Below are positions 50,656 to 59,037 of a stretch of DNA of 64,000 nt, one piece after another. Both the position numbers and the translations under genes were made by a program. Origin of the DNA: an uncultured Lachnospiraceae bacterium. Lineage in GTDB: Bacteria > Bacillota > Clostridia > Lachnospirales > Lachnospiraceae. The notes beneath the pieces are model-generated. The model did no database searches. It worked only from the letters and a program-made list of their open reading frames with translations, and was not told the origin of the DNA. The first letter of the stretch is position 1. Each line of letters begins with the position of its first letter. The DNA lies in NCBI GenBank assembly GCA_934351255.1, contig CAKRJH010000009.1:1-64000 (forward strand), read 5' to 3'.

Positions 50656-51630
50656 CTACCAGGTCAACAAAATCGTTCCCCAGGAAAGTCCGCCGCCGAA
50701 TCCACACAGCACAATGCGGTCTCCCCGTTCCAACAATCCTTTTTCCTGCAGTTCGTTGAGAGCCAGTGCAATACTGGCCGCCGAAGTATTTCCATACTCC
50801 TCTATATTTACATAAAACTTTTCCATCGGAACCTTCAGTTTCTTCGCTGCGGTCTCTACAATCCTCGCATTGGCCTGATGTGGCACAAAATAGCGGATCT
50901 GATCCGCCTCCAGACCGGCCTTTTCCAGCACAGATGTCACGCTGGATACTATTTTTTTGGTGGCAAACTTAAACACCTCACGGCCATCCATGGAAATATA
51001 ACCGGTATGTCCCAGCGGTTCCACCTCATTAAAGGCATTGGCAGCCGGTACATAGCCGGAGGTAAGTACCTCCCACTTGGAACCATCCGTACCGATCTCC
51101 TCGATCTGGATCCCGGCTTCATCGGAACGCTCCACCAGCGCACAGCCGGCTCCGTCCCCAAACAATACACAGGTTCCACGATCTGTCCAGTCCACGATCT
51201 TGGAGAGAACCTCTCCGCCGATCACCAGAGCGTTGTTTACGACACCACTCTTTATATACTTGTCTGCCACACTGAGTCCAAACAGAAATCCCGAACACGC
51301 CGCAGTCAGATCAAACGCGATCGCACGGGTCGCACCGATGGCCTTCTGCACCTGACATGCCGTGCTCGGTGTTCCGTAGTCCGGTGTGACTGTCGCCACA
51401 AGGATCATATCCACCTGTTCGCCGTCCATGCCGGCCCTCTGCAATGCCTGCTGCGCCGCCTGCGCCGCCAGATCTGACAGATTCTCTCCCTGAGAGATGT
51501 GTCTGCGCGAGATGCCGGTCCGCTTTGTCACCCACTCATCACTGGTGTCCACGATCCCTGCCAGGTCGTCATTGGTCACGACCAGCTCAGGCACACAGGC
51601 ACCTGTGGCAATTATTCTCGATGTTATCAT
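50656..51630 (-). CDS. fabH: 3-oxoacyl-ACP synthase III
   Basis: Starts fatty-acid synthesis by condensing an acyl-CoA primer with malonyl-ACP. About 324 residues. The nucleophile is Cys112 in DLTAACSGFLFGL; His and Asn of the triad are in VPHQANARIVE and EYGNTSAASIAL. The ATG at 51630 has GGAGG six bases ahead and gives the family-typical start. A promoter TTGACT-18-TATACT lies just upstream. It is the first gene of the cluster. Choice of straight or branched primer cannot be read from sequence. Confidence 0.97.
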   Translation of the reverse strand: MITSRIIATGACVPELVVTNDDLAGIVDTSDEWVTKRTGISRRHISQGENLSDLAAQAAQQALQRAGMDGEQVDMILVATVTPDYGTPSTACQVQKAIGATRAIAFDLTAACSGFLFGLSVADKYIKSGVVNNALVIGGEVLSKIVDWTDRGTCVLFGDGAGCALVERSDEAGIQIEEIGTDGSKWEVLTSGYVPAANAFNEVEPLGHTGYISMDGREVFKFATKKIVSSVTSVLEKAGLEADQIRYFVPHQANARIVETAAKKLKVPMEKFYVNIEEYGNTSAASIALALNELQEKGLLERGDRIVLCGFGGGLSWGTILLTW

Positions 51631-51645
51631 AGACTTCCTCCAAAT

Positions 51646-51681
51646 TTCTGTACTTGAGTATATTCTATTCTCCCACATCAA
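51646..51681 (-). promoter_or_regulatory. Promoter for fabH-acpP
   Basis: -35 TTGACT and -10 TATACT with 18 bases between on the minus strand, preceded by A/T-rich tracts that may act as an UP element. No clear FapR or FabT operator was recognised. Confidence 0.6.
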
Positions 51682-51712
51682 GTCAATACAAAAAGTTAAA
51701 TTTTTTTAATTT

Positions 51713-52456
51713 TTATTCTCCAATGCCGATCGTCAGGAAAAAAACCGCCGGAATTTTCAGGGCACAAAGTACCTGTGCACAAGCCTCAATCGTACTTCCG
51801 GTCGTATAGATATCATCAATCAATACAACCCTTTGCAGGCCGGTGTGTCCTGCCCTGATCTCTCCCGGACAAAACGCCTCCCGCAGATTTGCCAGACGGT
51901 TCACAGCCCCTCCCATCTGTTTCTGCGGAAGCGTGTCACGACATCGCAGCACCAGATCTTCTCTGACCGGAATGCCAGTAAGCCTCCCAAGTTCTCTTGC
52001 CAGCAGAGCAGCCTGATTATATCCTCTTTTTCGAAATCGGTTTTTGTGAACCGGCACCGGCACCAGCGCCTGAATCTGATTGGCCGCAAGCCAGCTTCCA
52101 TATTTCTGATACATCTGAAACGCGTAGAATGCGGCATATTCCCGCCGCCCATGATATTTGAAACGCAATATGGATGTCTGCAATGCCCGGTCGTACACAA
52201 ACATCCCATAGCCATATAGAAATGTCGTCTGTTTCTGCGCACAGTCCGTACAATACAGTGCCTCCTCCGCCAGCGGTTTCCCGCATTTACAACATAACGG
52301 CTCTTTCACCGGGCGCAGATGCCCCAGACATCCCGGACAATGCATAGACCGTCCCACCCGCAGCACCCTGTCACACACCGCACATCTTGGCGGATAGACC
52401 AGCGAGGCGATCTGATCCACGACCGCCCCTGCCATCTGACGCATATTCTCTCCCAT
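51713..52456 (-). CDS. comF: ComF family phosphoribosyltransferase-like protein
   Basis: ComF/GntX-type protein, 247 residues. The N-terminal 75 residues carry a double-zinc-ribbon pattern (CAVCDRV, CPGC, CCKCGKP, CTDC). The C-terminal part is a type I phosphoribosyltransferase fold with the PRPP loop VVLIDDIYTTGSTIEAC. ComF takes part in DNA uptake during natural transformation in Bacillus, where it is linked to the ComFA helicase; the helicase gene is not here. GGGAGATT precedes the ATG. It follows recD2 by about 85 bases. Confidence 0.92.
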   Translation of the reverse strand: MGENMRQMAGAVVDQIASLVYPPRCAVCDRVLRVGRSMHCPGCLGHLRPVKEPLCCKCGKPLAEEALYCTDCAQKQTTFLYGYGMFVYDRALQTSILRFKYHGRREYAAFYAFQMYQKYGSWLAANQIQALVPVPVHKNRFRKRGYNQAALLARELGRLTGIPVREDLVLRCRDTLPQKQMGGAVNRLANLREAFCPGEIRAGHTGLQRVVLIDDIYTTGSTIEACAQVLCALKIPAVFFLTIGIGE

Positions 52457-52542
52457 CGCAATCTCCCACTTTTCCCGTCATTTTTTGCAATTCCTCTGTA
52501 GTCCCCCGGCTGCCTCGCTGATACCTTTTTAGTATCATTGTG

Positions 52543-54780
52543 TCAGCCCTCGTTCATCTCCTGCTGCATCTCGCGGATGCGCAGCCCCAGTGTAGAATAT
52601 CTCCTCTGCTCATGTACATTGTCGATCATCTGCTGTACCATCGCACGGCTTCCCACGATCGTCACACAATTCTTTGCCCTGGTCACCGCAGTATACAGCA
52701 GATTGCGGTTAAACAGCATCCGCGGCCCGCCGAGGATCGGAAGAACCACTGCCGGATACTCACTTCCCTGTGATTTGTGGATCGTGATAGCATAGGCGAG
52801 TTCAATCTCGTCCATGTCCCCAAAATCATACTCCACTTCGCGGTCCTCATCAAACCGGATACGCACACACTCTCCGGGAACGCTGATCTCCTCGATCACA
52901 CCGCAGTCTCCGTTGAAAATGCCATCGCCCTCCTCAAAAATATCGCCGTAGGGTGTCCTCTTGGTCCAGTGAAGCTGATAATTGTTGCGGATCTGCATGA
53001 CCTTATCCTGCTCCCGGAACAGGACACCATGAAATTCACGATCCAGCCTGTCAGGCATCGGAGGGTTCATATACTGCTGGAGTACCAGATTGAGATTTTC
53101 TACGCCCAGTTCTCCGCGCCGCATCGGAGAGAGTACCTGGATATCACGCGGCGATTCCGCTACATTGCCGGGCAGACGGTTCATGATCAGCTCCACCATG
53201 GCCGCCAGAACAGACTGGCTGTCCTGCCTCTCCAGATGCAGGAAATCGCGGTGTCTGGTATCCAGCACGATCGGCTCTCCCCGGTTAATGCTGTGGGCAT
53301 TCATAACGATCGAACTTCTGGCCGCCTGCCGGAATATCCGTGTCAGATGAACGACAGGACAGAATCCGGCCTGGATCATATCTTTGAGAACATTGCCCGG
53401 GCCCACCGAAGGAAGCTGGTTCGCATCTCCCACCAGGATCAATCTGGTTCCCGGTACTAATGCCTTGAGCAGGGCATTCATCAGATAGATATCCACCATA
53501 GACATCTCATCGACGATCACCACATCGGCCTCCAGCGGCTGGAGCTCATTGCGATCAAAATGCATTCCCTGCCGATCCTGTCCCTCGGGATTGCCATTGA
53601 TCTCCAATAGGCGGTGGATCGTCTGTGCCTCATAGCCGGTAGTCTCGCTCATCCGCTTGGCAGCTCTGCCGGTAGGTGCTGCAAGAAGGATTTCAAGCCC
53701 TTCCTCCTCAAACATCTTTGTGATCATATTGATCGTGGTCGTCTTTCCGGTACCGGGACCTCCCATCAGGATCATGATCCCGTGCTGCATAGCCTGAAGC
53801 ACCGCCTCCCGCTGCAGTTCATCCAGTTCCACCTGCTCCTGCTGTTCGATCCGCCGGACCTTTTTGCGAAGCGCCTCCTCCTTCACCGTAAAATCCATAT
53901 TCAGATCCAGAAGCATCCGCGCACAGTTCAGTTCCATGTAATACATCGTGCTCGCATAGAGACACCGCACGCCCTCCACCTCACGGACCAGGATCTGTTT
54001 GTTCAGGCTCATATCATCGATCTGTGCCTCCACCTGCTCCGGCTCGACAGCCAGCAGTTCACTGGCTCCCGCCACCATCTCCTGCTGTGGCAGATAGCAG
54101 TGTCCCTGCCCGCCGGACTGCTGCAGATAATACAGGATTCCTGCCCGGATCCGGTTTGGCGAATCCTGCTCAAACCCGCCATGTCTGGCAATACTGTCAG
54201 CAATCTTAAAGCCGATTCCTCCGATATCCTGTGCCAGCCGGTATGGATCCGTCCTGAGGATCTCATAGATGTCATCCTTGTAGAACTTGTAGATCTTGAC
54301 AGCCATGTTCATGGAGATCCCATAGTCCTGTAAAAACAACATGGCCTGTCTCATCTGCTGTTTCTCCTGGAACTGATTGGCCACCCGGATCGCGATCGCC
54401 TGACTGATGCCCTTGACCTCTGCCAGCCGCTCCGGTTCCTCCTCGATCACACGGAAGGTATCATCGCCAAATTTGCGCACGATCCTGGCTGCCAGCGCTG
54501 CTCCGATGCCCTTGATGGCCCCGGATCCCAGATAGCGTTCCATCGCCAGGGCATTCTGTGGCTGCTTCTCCTCAAAGCTCTCCATCTGGATCTGCGGCCC
54601 GTAATCCTTGTGAACCACTTCTTTTCCGGTCACCTCCAGATACTGTCCCTCCGCCACATAGGAGAAATAGCCGACGCAGCACAGATCATCGTCTCCTTCA
54701 TTCGACAACTGTAGTACCGTATATCCGTTGTCGGGATGCCGGTATACGATCTTCTCCACATATCCTTCCCATTTTCCCAT
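52543..54780 (-). CDS. recD2: RecD2-type ATP-dependent DNA helicase
   Basis: Superfamily 1B 5'-3' helicase found in bacteria without RecBCD, about 745 residues. An N-terminal OB-like domain (GYVEKIVYRHPDNGYTVLQL) and helix-hairpin-helix region (GAIKGIGAALAARIV) precede the helicase core. Walker A is MGGPGTGKTTTINMI and the Walker B region is VVIVDEMSMVD. An SH3-like domain and the final YTAVTRAKNCVTIVGSR motif VI follow. The ATG at 54780 has AAAGGAAG five bases ahead. RecD2 limits replication-fork damage and recombination. A stable hairpin lies in the leader. Confidence 0.95.
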   Translation of the reverse strand: MGKWEGYVEKIVYRHPDNGYTVLQLSNEGDDDLCCVGYFSYVAEGQYLEVTGKEVVHKDYGPQIQMESFEEKQPQNALAMERYLGSGAIKGIGAALAARIVRKFGDDTFRVIEEEPERLAEVKGISQAIAIRVANQFQEKQQMRQAMLFLQDYGISMNMAVKIYKFYKDDIYEILRTDPYRLAQDIGGIGFKIADSIARHGGFEQDSPNRIRAGILYYLQQSGGQGHCYLPQQEMVAGASELLAVEPEQVEAQIDDMSLNKQILVREVEGVRCLYASTMYYMELNCARMLLDLNMDFTVKEEALRKKVRRIEQQEQVELDELQREAVLQAMQHGIMILMGGPGTGKTTTINMITKMFEEEGLEILLAAPTGRAAKRMSETTGYEAQTIHRLLEINGNPEGQDRQGMHFDRNELQPLEADVVIVDEMSMVDIYLMNALLKALVPGTRLILVGDANQLPSVGPGNVLKDMIQAGFCPVVHLTRIFRQAARSSIVMNAHSINRGEPIVLDTRHRDFLHLERQDSQSVLAAMVELIMNRLPGNVAESPRDIQVLSPMRRGELGVENLNLVLQQYMNPPMPDRLDREFHGVLFREQDKVMQIRNNYQLHWTKRTPYGDIFEEGDGIFNGDCGVIEEISVPGECVRIRFDEDREVEYDFGDMDEIELAYAITIHKSQGSEYPAVVLPILGGPRMLFNRNLLYTAVTRAKNCVTIVGSRAMVQQMIDNVHEQRRYSTLGLRIREMQQEMNEG

Positions 54781-54822
54781 GGTTTCTTCCTTTCTCCGGT
54801 ATCCTGCCAGTGCATACTTCTT

Positions 54823-54855
54823 CTCCGCGAGATGCACATCCTCGCGGAGCCTTTT
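54823..54855 (+). terminator. Strong hairpin upstream of recD2
   Basis: Nine-base perfect stem CTCCGCGAG / CTCGCGGAG with a nine-base loop. On the plus strand it is followed by CCTTTTTC and looks like an intrinsic terminator, though no plus-strand gene precedes it. On the minus strand it would lie in the recD2 leader about 45 bases before the ATG. Confidence 0.4.
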
Positions 54856-54881
54856 TCACATTACAGCATTTTCCTATTACA

Positions 54882-54910
54882 TAAAAAAGGCCACTGCATA
54901 TACAGTGGCC
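54882..54910 (-). terminator. Terminator after mreB
   Basis: Eight-base perfect stem GGCCACTG / CAGTGGCC with a six-base loop followed by six T on the minus strand, 13 bases after the mreB stop. Confidence 0.9.
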
Positions 54911-54922
54911 CGGTTTGTCTCA

Positions 54923-55915
54923 TTAATTGTCTCTTTTTCCACTCAGGAACTCTACGAACTGGCCGGTACCAATCGCTACGGCTGTCATAGGATCCTCGGC
55001 TGTCATCGTGGTAATGCCTGTACGCTCCTCGATCAGTTCCTCCAGACCATACAGAAGGCTTCCGCCACCTGTCAGCACAATACCACGGTCAGAAATATCT
55101 GCCGCAAGTTCTGGTGGAGTCTTCTCCAGAACGGTGTGTACTGCTTCCACGATCTGTGAAGTGATCTCTTTTAAGGCTTCCATCGTCTCATCAGAGGTCA
55201 CGGTAATGGTCTTTGGAAGACCGGTCACCAGGTTACGTCCACGGACATCCATGGTCACAACCTCCGGACGTTGATATGCAGATCCGATGTTGATCTTGAT
55301 CTCCTCTGCGGTGCGCTCACCGATCAGAAGGTTATGTGTCTTACGCATGTAACGCACGATCGCATCATCAAAGTTATCACCGGCCACCTTGATGGACTCG
55401 CTGACCACAGTACCTCCCAGGGAGATAACTGCAATATCTGCGGTACCGCCTCCGATATCTACGATCATGTTACCACAAGGACGGGAAATATCGATTCCTG
55501 CTCCGATCGCTGCTGCGATAGGTTCCTCAATGATAGCCACCTCACGGGCACCTGCCTCATAAGTAGCATCCTCTACCGCCTTCTTCTCCACCTCTGTAAC
55601 ACCACTTGGTACACAGACGCTGATACGCGGCTTTCTGAATCTGGTCTTTCCACAGGCCTTCTGGATGAAGTAACGAAGCATCTTCTCCGTTACGGTATAG
55701 TCAGAGATAACACCCTGACGCAGAGGACGGACAGCAACAATGTTGCCCGGAGTACGTCCAAGCATCAGACGTGCATCCTCCCCGATTGCTTTAATCTTAT
55801 TTGTATCGCGGTCAAATGCCACGACGGATGGCTCTCTTAACACAACGCCCTTACCCTTTATATAAACCAGCACATTCGCTGTTCCCAAATCAATTCCAAT
55901 ATCACTGCCAACCAT
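54923..55915 (-). CDS. mreB: Rod-shape actin-like protein MreB/Mbl
   Basis: Actin-like cytoskeletal protein guiding cell-wall elongation, 330 residues. Phosphate 1 motif is DIGIDLGTANVLVYIKGKG, phosphate 2 is IVDIGGGTADIAVISLGG, and the adenosine loop is GIVLTGGGSLLYGL; ERTAEEIKINIG is also typical. The ATG at 55915 has AAGGAGAT about eight bases ahead. The gene has its own promoter and terminator and lacks the mreC-mreD partners that follow mreB in many bacteria, so it may be the Mbl-type paralogue. It is about 155 bases downstream of recJ. Confidence 0.95.
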   Translation of the reverse strand: MVGSDIGIDLGTANVLVYIKGKGVVLREPSVVAFDRDTNKIKAIGEDARLMLGRTPGNIVAVRPLRQGVISDYTVTEKMLRYFIQKACGKTRFRKPRISVCVPSGVTEVEKKAVEDATYEAGAREVAIIEEPIAAAIGAGIDISRPCGNMIVDIGGGTADIAVISLGGTVVSESIKVAGDNFDDAIVRYMRKTHNLLIGERTAEEIKINIGSAYQRPEVVTMDVRGRNLVTGLPKTITVTSDETMEALKEITSQIVEAVHTVLEKTPPELAADISDRGIVLTGGGSLLYGLEELIEERTGITTMTAEDPMTAVAIGTGQFVEFLSGKRDN

Positions 55916-55958
55916 TTGATTGTATCTCCTTTCCTCAAAAAAATCGTGTGCACTTACC

Positions 55959-55986
55959 ATTATAACAAGTTTTTGGCAAAGTTCAA
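55959..55986 (-). promoter_or_regulatory. Promoter for mreB
   Basis: -35 TTGAAC and perfect -10 TATAAT with 16 bases between on the minus strand, about 45 bases before the mreB ATG. Confidence 0.65.
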
Positions 55987-56069
55987 ACGGAATTTTGCAT
56001 TTCTGCGTTTTTCCTACATTTTTCACAAGAAAAATGTCAGAAACCGTCATTTCATTGAACCTTTTGCCA

Positions 56070-57806
56070 TCAACGGCTGTCTCTGACAATAAATTCTACG
56101 TTCCCACTGTAGCTGCTGATCTCCGGAATATATAATACATCGACCAGACAGCCCTGTGCCCTGCCCGCCAGAAGGGCATCCCACATCTCCTGTCCATATC
56201 GTTCCAGAACGACTGCCTGCACCCCCTGGTCCACATGAAAATCGGTCAGGGTATAATACTGTCCGCCCTCTCTGGCGGTGAACTTCCCGATCTGTTTTTC
56301 CCGGCCACAAAGATAGACCCGTGCCAGATCCACCGCCCGGTGTGCAAACAGTGCCCCCTCATTTTCCTGTCCCAGCGGCTCCAGCAGTTCCAGTTCCTCC
56401 ACCTGATCTCGTCCGATCGCCCCAAAATCCGACACGCAGTCCAGTGAGATTTTCTCAGTGAAATCCTCCTGTGTCAGGGTACAGTTCTGATATAATCTTT
56501 CCCGAAACGCCTCCAGATTATCCGGCAGCAGTGAAAATCCGGCTGCCAGCGCATGCCCTCCGTATTCCAGCAAAAGATCCTGACAGGCAGTCAGTTCCCG
56601 CTGCATATGATATCCCGGTATTGACCGTCCGGATGCCTTCCATCGTTCCTGCCCACCGGTCAGGATCATCGCAGGCCGGTAATACTTCTCCCGGATCCTG
56701 CCGGCCACGATCCCGGCCACACTCTCAGGACAGTCCTCCAGTGCAAGCACCAGCACAGGATATTCCGACAGATCCATCTTCCGGATCTCCTCCTCGGCGG
56801 TGTCCACCGCTTTCTGTGTAATGGTCTTGCGCTCCTCATTGAGCCGGAACAGCTCCAACGCCCGCTTTTCCGCCCGGGAAGGGTTGTCCTCAAGCAGCAG
56901 TTCCAGTGCCTGCCCCGCATCCTCCAGACGCCCTGCGGCATTCAGGCAGGGACCGATCCGAAAGCCGATATCCCGCGCCGTCACAGCCCGCTGAAATTCC
57001 TGCAGGCGGATCAGTTCATCCAGTCCGCAGTTGCCGGTCCGGTCAATCCTGGCGAGTCCCTCCCGGACGATCACACGGTTTTCTTTCTTCAGGGGCATCA
57101 CATCCCCCACCGTGGCGATCGCAGCAAAGACGATCATATTGTCATCGTAGGCCGCCCCTGCGTATTGCTCATACAGCAGACGCATAAGCTGCCAGGCAAC
57201 CACACCACCACAAATCTGTTTCCACGGATACGGACAGGCCTCCTGATGGGGATCCACCACCGCATCCGCCACAGGAATCACTTCATTTCCCTCAGGATCC
57301 CGGGGGATCTCATGGTGATCGGTGATGATATAGGTCACCCCGGCCTCCCTGGCTTTTTCGGCTGCCGCCAGTGCAGAAATCCCATTGTCACAGGTAATGA
57401 TCGTATCTGCGCCGCGCTCTACAGCCTCCTCCACCATGTAATCCCGGATGCCGTATCCATCCCGGACACGGTGAGGCAGTCTCCAGATCACATCCCCGCC
57501 AAGCCTTTGCAGTGAACTCACCAGAATGTAACTGGACATGATCCCGTCCACATCGTAATCTCCGATGACACAGATCCTCCTGTGGTTCTGTATCTTCTCC
57601 CAGAGCAGGCCGGCAGCCCTCCCGGCATCCTTTAACATCTGTGGACGACTGATCTGATCCATGCCGGGATACAGATATTCGTCCATACTCTCCCAGTCAT
57701 ACAGTCCTCTCTTGATCAAGATTTCCGCCAGATTCTCCGAAATATGGTATCTGTCGGCGATCAGATCCAGCTTCGCCCTGTGCGGGCGGTACATCCACTG
57801 CTTCAT
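56070..57806 (-). CDS. recJ: Single-stranded-DNA-specific exonuclease RecJ
   Basis: DHH-family 5'-3' exonuclease acting on single-stranded DNA in repair and recombination, about 578 residues. Catalytic aspartates and histidines are in CVIGDYDVDGIMSSYIL, ITCDNGISA and ITDHHEIPRDPEGN, with VDPHQEACPYPWKQICGGVVAWQL after them. The DHHA1 domain has GGHALAAGFSL, and an OB-like domain closes the protein. The ATG at 57806 follows GGAGGAAGT. It is divergent from prmA, with the plus-strand prmA promoter overlapping its first codons. Confidence 0.95.
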   Translation of the reverse strand: MKQWMYRPHRAKLDLIADRYHISENLAEILIKRGLYDWESMDEYLYPGMDQISRPQMLKDAGRAAGLLWEKIQNHRRICVIGDYDVDGIMSSYILVSSLQRLGGDVIWRLPHRVRDGYGIRDYMVEEAVERGADTIITCDNGISALAAAEKAREAGVTYIITDHHEIPRDPEGNEVIPVADAVVDPHQEACPYPWKQICGGVVAWQLMRLLYEQYAGAAYDDNMIVFAAIATVGDVMPLKKENRVIVREGLARIDRTGNCGLDELIRLQEFQRAVTARDIGFRIGPCLNAAGRLEDAGQALELLLEDNPSRAEKRALELFRLNEERKTITQKAVDTAEEEIRKMDLSEYPVLVLALEDCPESVAGIVAGRIREKYYRPAMILTGGQERWKASGRSIPGYHMQRELTACQDLLLEYGGHALAAGFSLLPDNLEAFRERLYQNCTLTQEDFTEKISLDCVSDFGAIGRDQVEELELLEPLGQENEGALFAHRAVDLARVYLCGREKQIGKFTAREGGQYYTLTDFHVDQGVQAVVLERYGQEMWDALLAGRAQGCLVDVLYIPEISSYSGNVEFIVRDSR

Positions 57807-57834
57807 TGTCAATACTTCCTCCGTCTGGTATACT
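57806..57834 (+). promoter_or_regulatory. Promoter for prmA
   Basis: -35 TTGTCA (57806-57811) and -10 TATACT (57829-57834) with 17 bases between on the plus strand. The -35 overlaps the recJ start codon region on the other strand. Confidence 0.6.
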
Positions 57835-57836
57835 TA

Positions 57837-57855
57837 CTGTGTTATTGTAACACAG
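57837..57855. promoter_or_regulatory. Operator-like palindrome at the prmA transcription start
   Basis: CTGTGTTATTGTAACACAG is a perfect inverted repeat with eight-base arms and a three-base centre. It starts three bases after the prmA -10 box and so covers the likely transcription start. The binding protein is not recognised. Confidence 0.55.
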
Positions 57856-57911
57856 ATTTCGCACATTTTTTCTTAGGTTTTCATAATAAAAGAAAGGAAT
57901 CATCATCACAA

Positions 57912-58934
57912 ATGAAATGGATCAAATACGAATGCAGGACGACGACCGCAGCCGCAGAACTGGCCGGTGAGATCCTGTATGCACACGGGATTACCGGGTT
58001 TGAGGTCACAGATCATGTGCCCCTGACTCCCGAGGAAGAAAAGCAGATGTACACCGATATTCCTGCGGACCGCGGCGTCGATGACGGAACCGCGGTTCTG
58101 ACCTTCTACACGCAGCCGCAGGACGAGGAGATGGACTTTTACAGCACCGGCTCCTCCCTGCGTGATGAGCGGCTGGAAGAATCTGTCGAGATACTTCCGC
58201 CCGATGAGCTGGTACAGGCCATCCGTTCCGACTTTGCCGCATGGGGATTTCCGGAGCCGGACATCATCTGTTCGATACAGGACGATGCGGACTGGAAAGA
58301 CAAATGGAAAGAAAACTTTACGGCATTCCGGGTCGCACCGGATATTATCATCAAACCGGTCTGGGAAGACCGTCCCGACTTTGCTACTCCGCAGGATCAT
58401 ATTCTTGAGATCGAGCCGGGTTCCTCGTTTGGCACAGGCACCCATGAGACGACCAAACTGTGTCTCCTGGCTCTGCGCAAACACATCCGCCCTGACACCA
58501 CCATTCTGGACGCAGGCTGTGGCAGCGGCATACTCGCCATCTCCGCCCTGATCAGCGGTGCACTCTCTGCCTTCTGTCTGGATATTGACCCGAGTGCAGT
58601 CACCGGTACGCTGGAAAACGCATCGCTCAACCACCTCGACGATTCCAGACTCACAGCGATCCAGGCTAATATTCTGGAGGATTCTTCCCAGGTACACGCC
58701 ATGCATCCTGAGCCGTTCCAGATCGTCGTGGCCAATATCCTGGCAGATGTGATCATCCCGCTGGCCGGTGTCATTCCGGAATTTCTGCAGCCCGGCGGAC
58801 TCTTTATCTCCTCCGGTATTCTGGCCGAGAAAGCCGATCTCGTAGAACAGGCTCTGGTGGAACACCATTTCCGCATTCAGTCCAGAGACACTCTTGGCGA
58901 CTGGGTCAGCTTTACCGCCCGGCTTGAAGATTAA
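57912..58934 (+). CDS. prmA: Ribosomal protein L11 methyltransferase
   Basis: Methylates lysines of ribosomal protein L11 with SAM. 340 residues, slightly longer than E. coli PrmA (about 290) because of an N-terminal region expanded by inserts between residues 40 and 90. The catalytic domain has SSFGTGTHETTKLCLLAL, ILDAGCGSGILAI (SAM loop) and VANILADVIIPL with the Asn-Ile-Leu motif that replaces NPPY. The ATG at 57912 has AAAGGA ahead; an upstream start in the same frame would begin before the promoter and is rejected. It ends at a bidirectional terminator shared with secDF. Confidence 0.95.
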   Translation: MKWIKYECRTTTAAAELAGEILYAHGITGFEVTDHVPLTPEEEKQMYTDIPADRGVDDGTAVLTFYTQPQDEEMDFYSTGSSLRDERLEESVEILPPDELVQAIRSDFAAWGFPEPDIICSIQDDADWKDKWKENFTAFRVAPDIIIKPVWEDRPDFATPQDHILEIEPGSSFGTGTHETTKLCLLALRKHIRPDTTILDAGCGSGILAISALISGALSAFCLDIDPSAVTGTLENASLNHLDDSRLTAIQANILEDSSQVHAMHPEPFQIVVANILADVIIPLAGVIPEFLQPGGLFISSGILAEKADLVEQALVEHHFRIQSRDTLGDWVSFTARLED

Positions 58935-58971
58935 CGTTTCGCTGCATTACAGCAATTTTCTCTTACTCCGC

Positions 58972-59013
58972 AAAAGAGGCGTGCTCTCAGATCACTCTGA
59001 GAGCACGCCTCTT
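58972..59013. terminator. Bidirectional terminator between prmA and secDF
   Basis: Seventeen-base perfect stem containing GGCGTGCTCTCAGA with a four-base loop. It is preceded by AAAA and followed by a T-rich tract, so it can stop both converging transcripts. Confidence 0.92.
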
Positions 59014-59037
59014 GGTTTATCCGGAACTACCGGATCA

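Noticed and set aside
57906..58868. A 320-residue minus-strand frame opposite prmA
   Set aside because: prmA has complete methyltransferase motifs, and the antisense protein resembles nothing and lacks a ribosome binding site.
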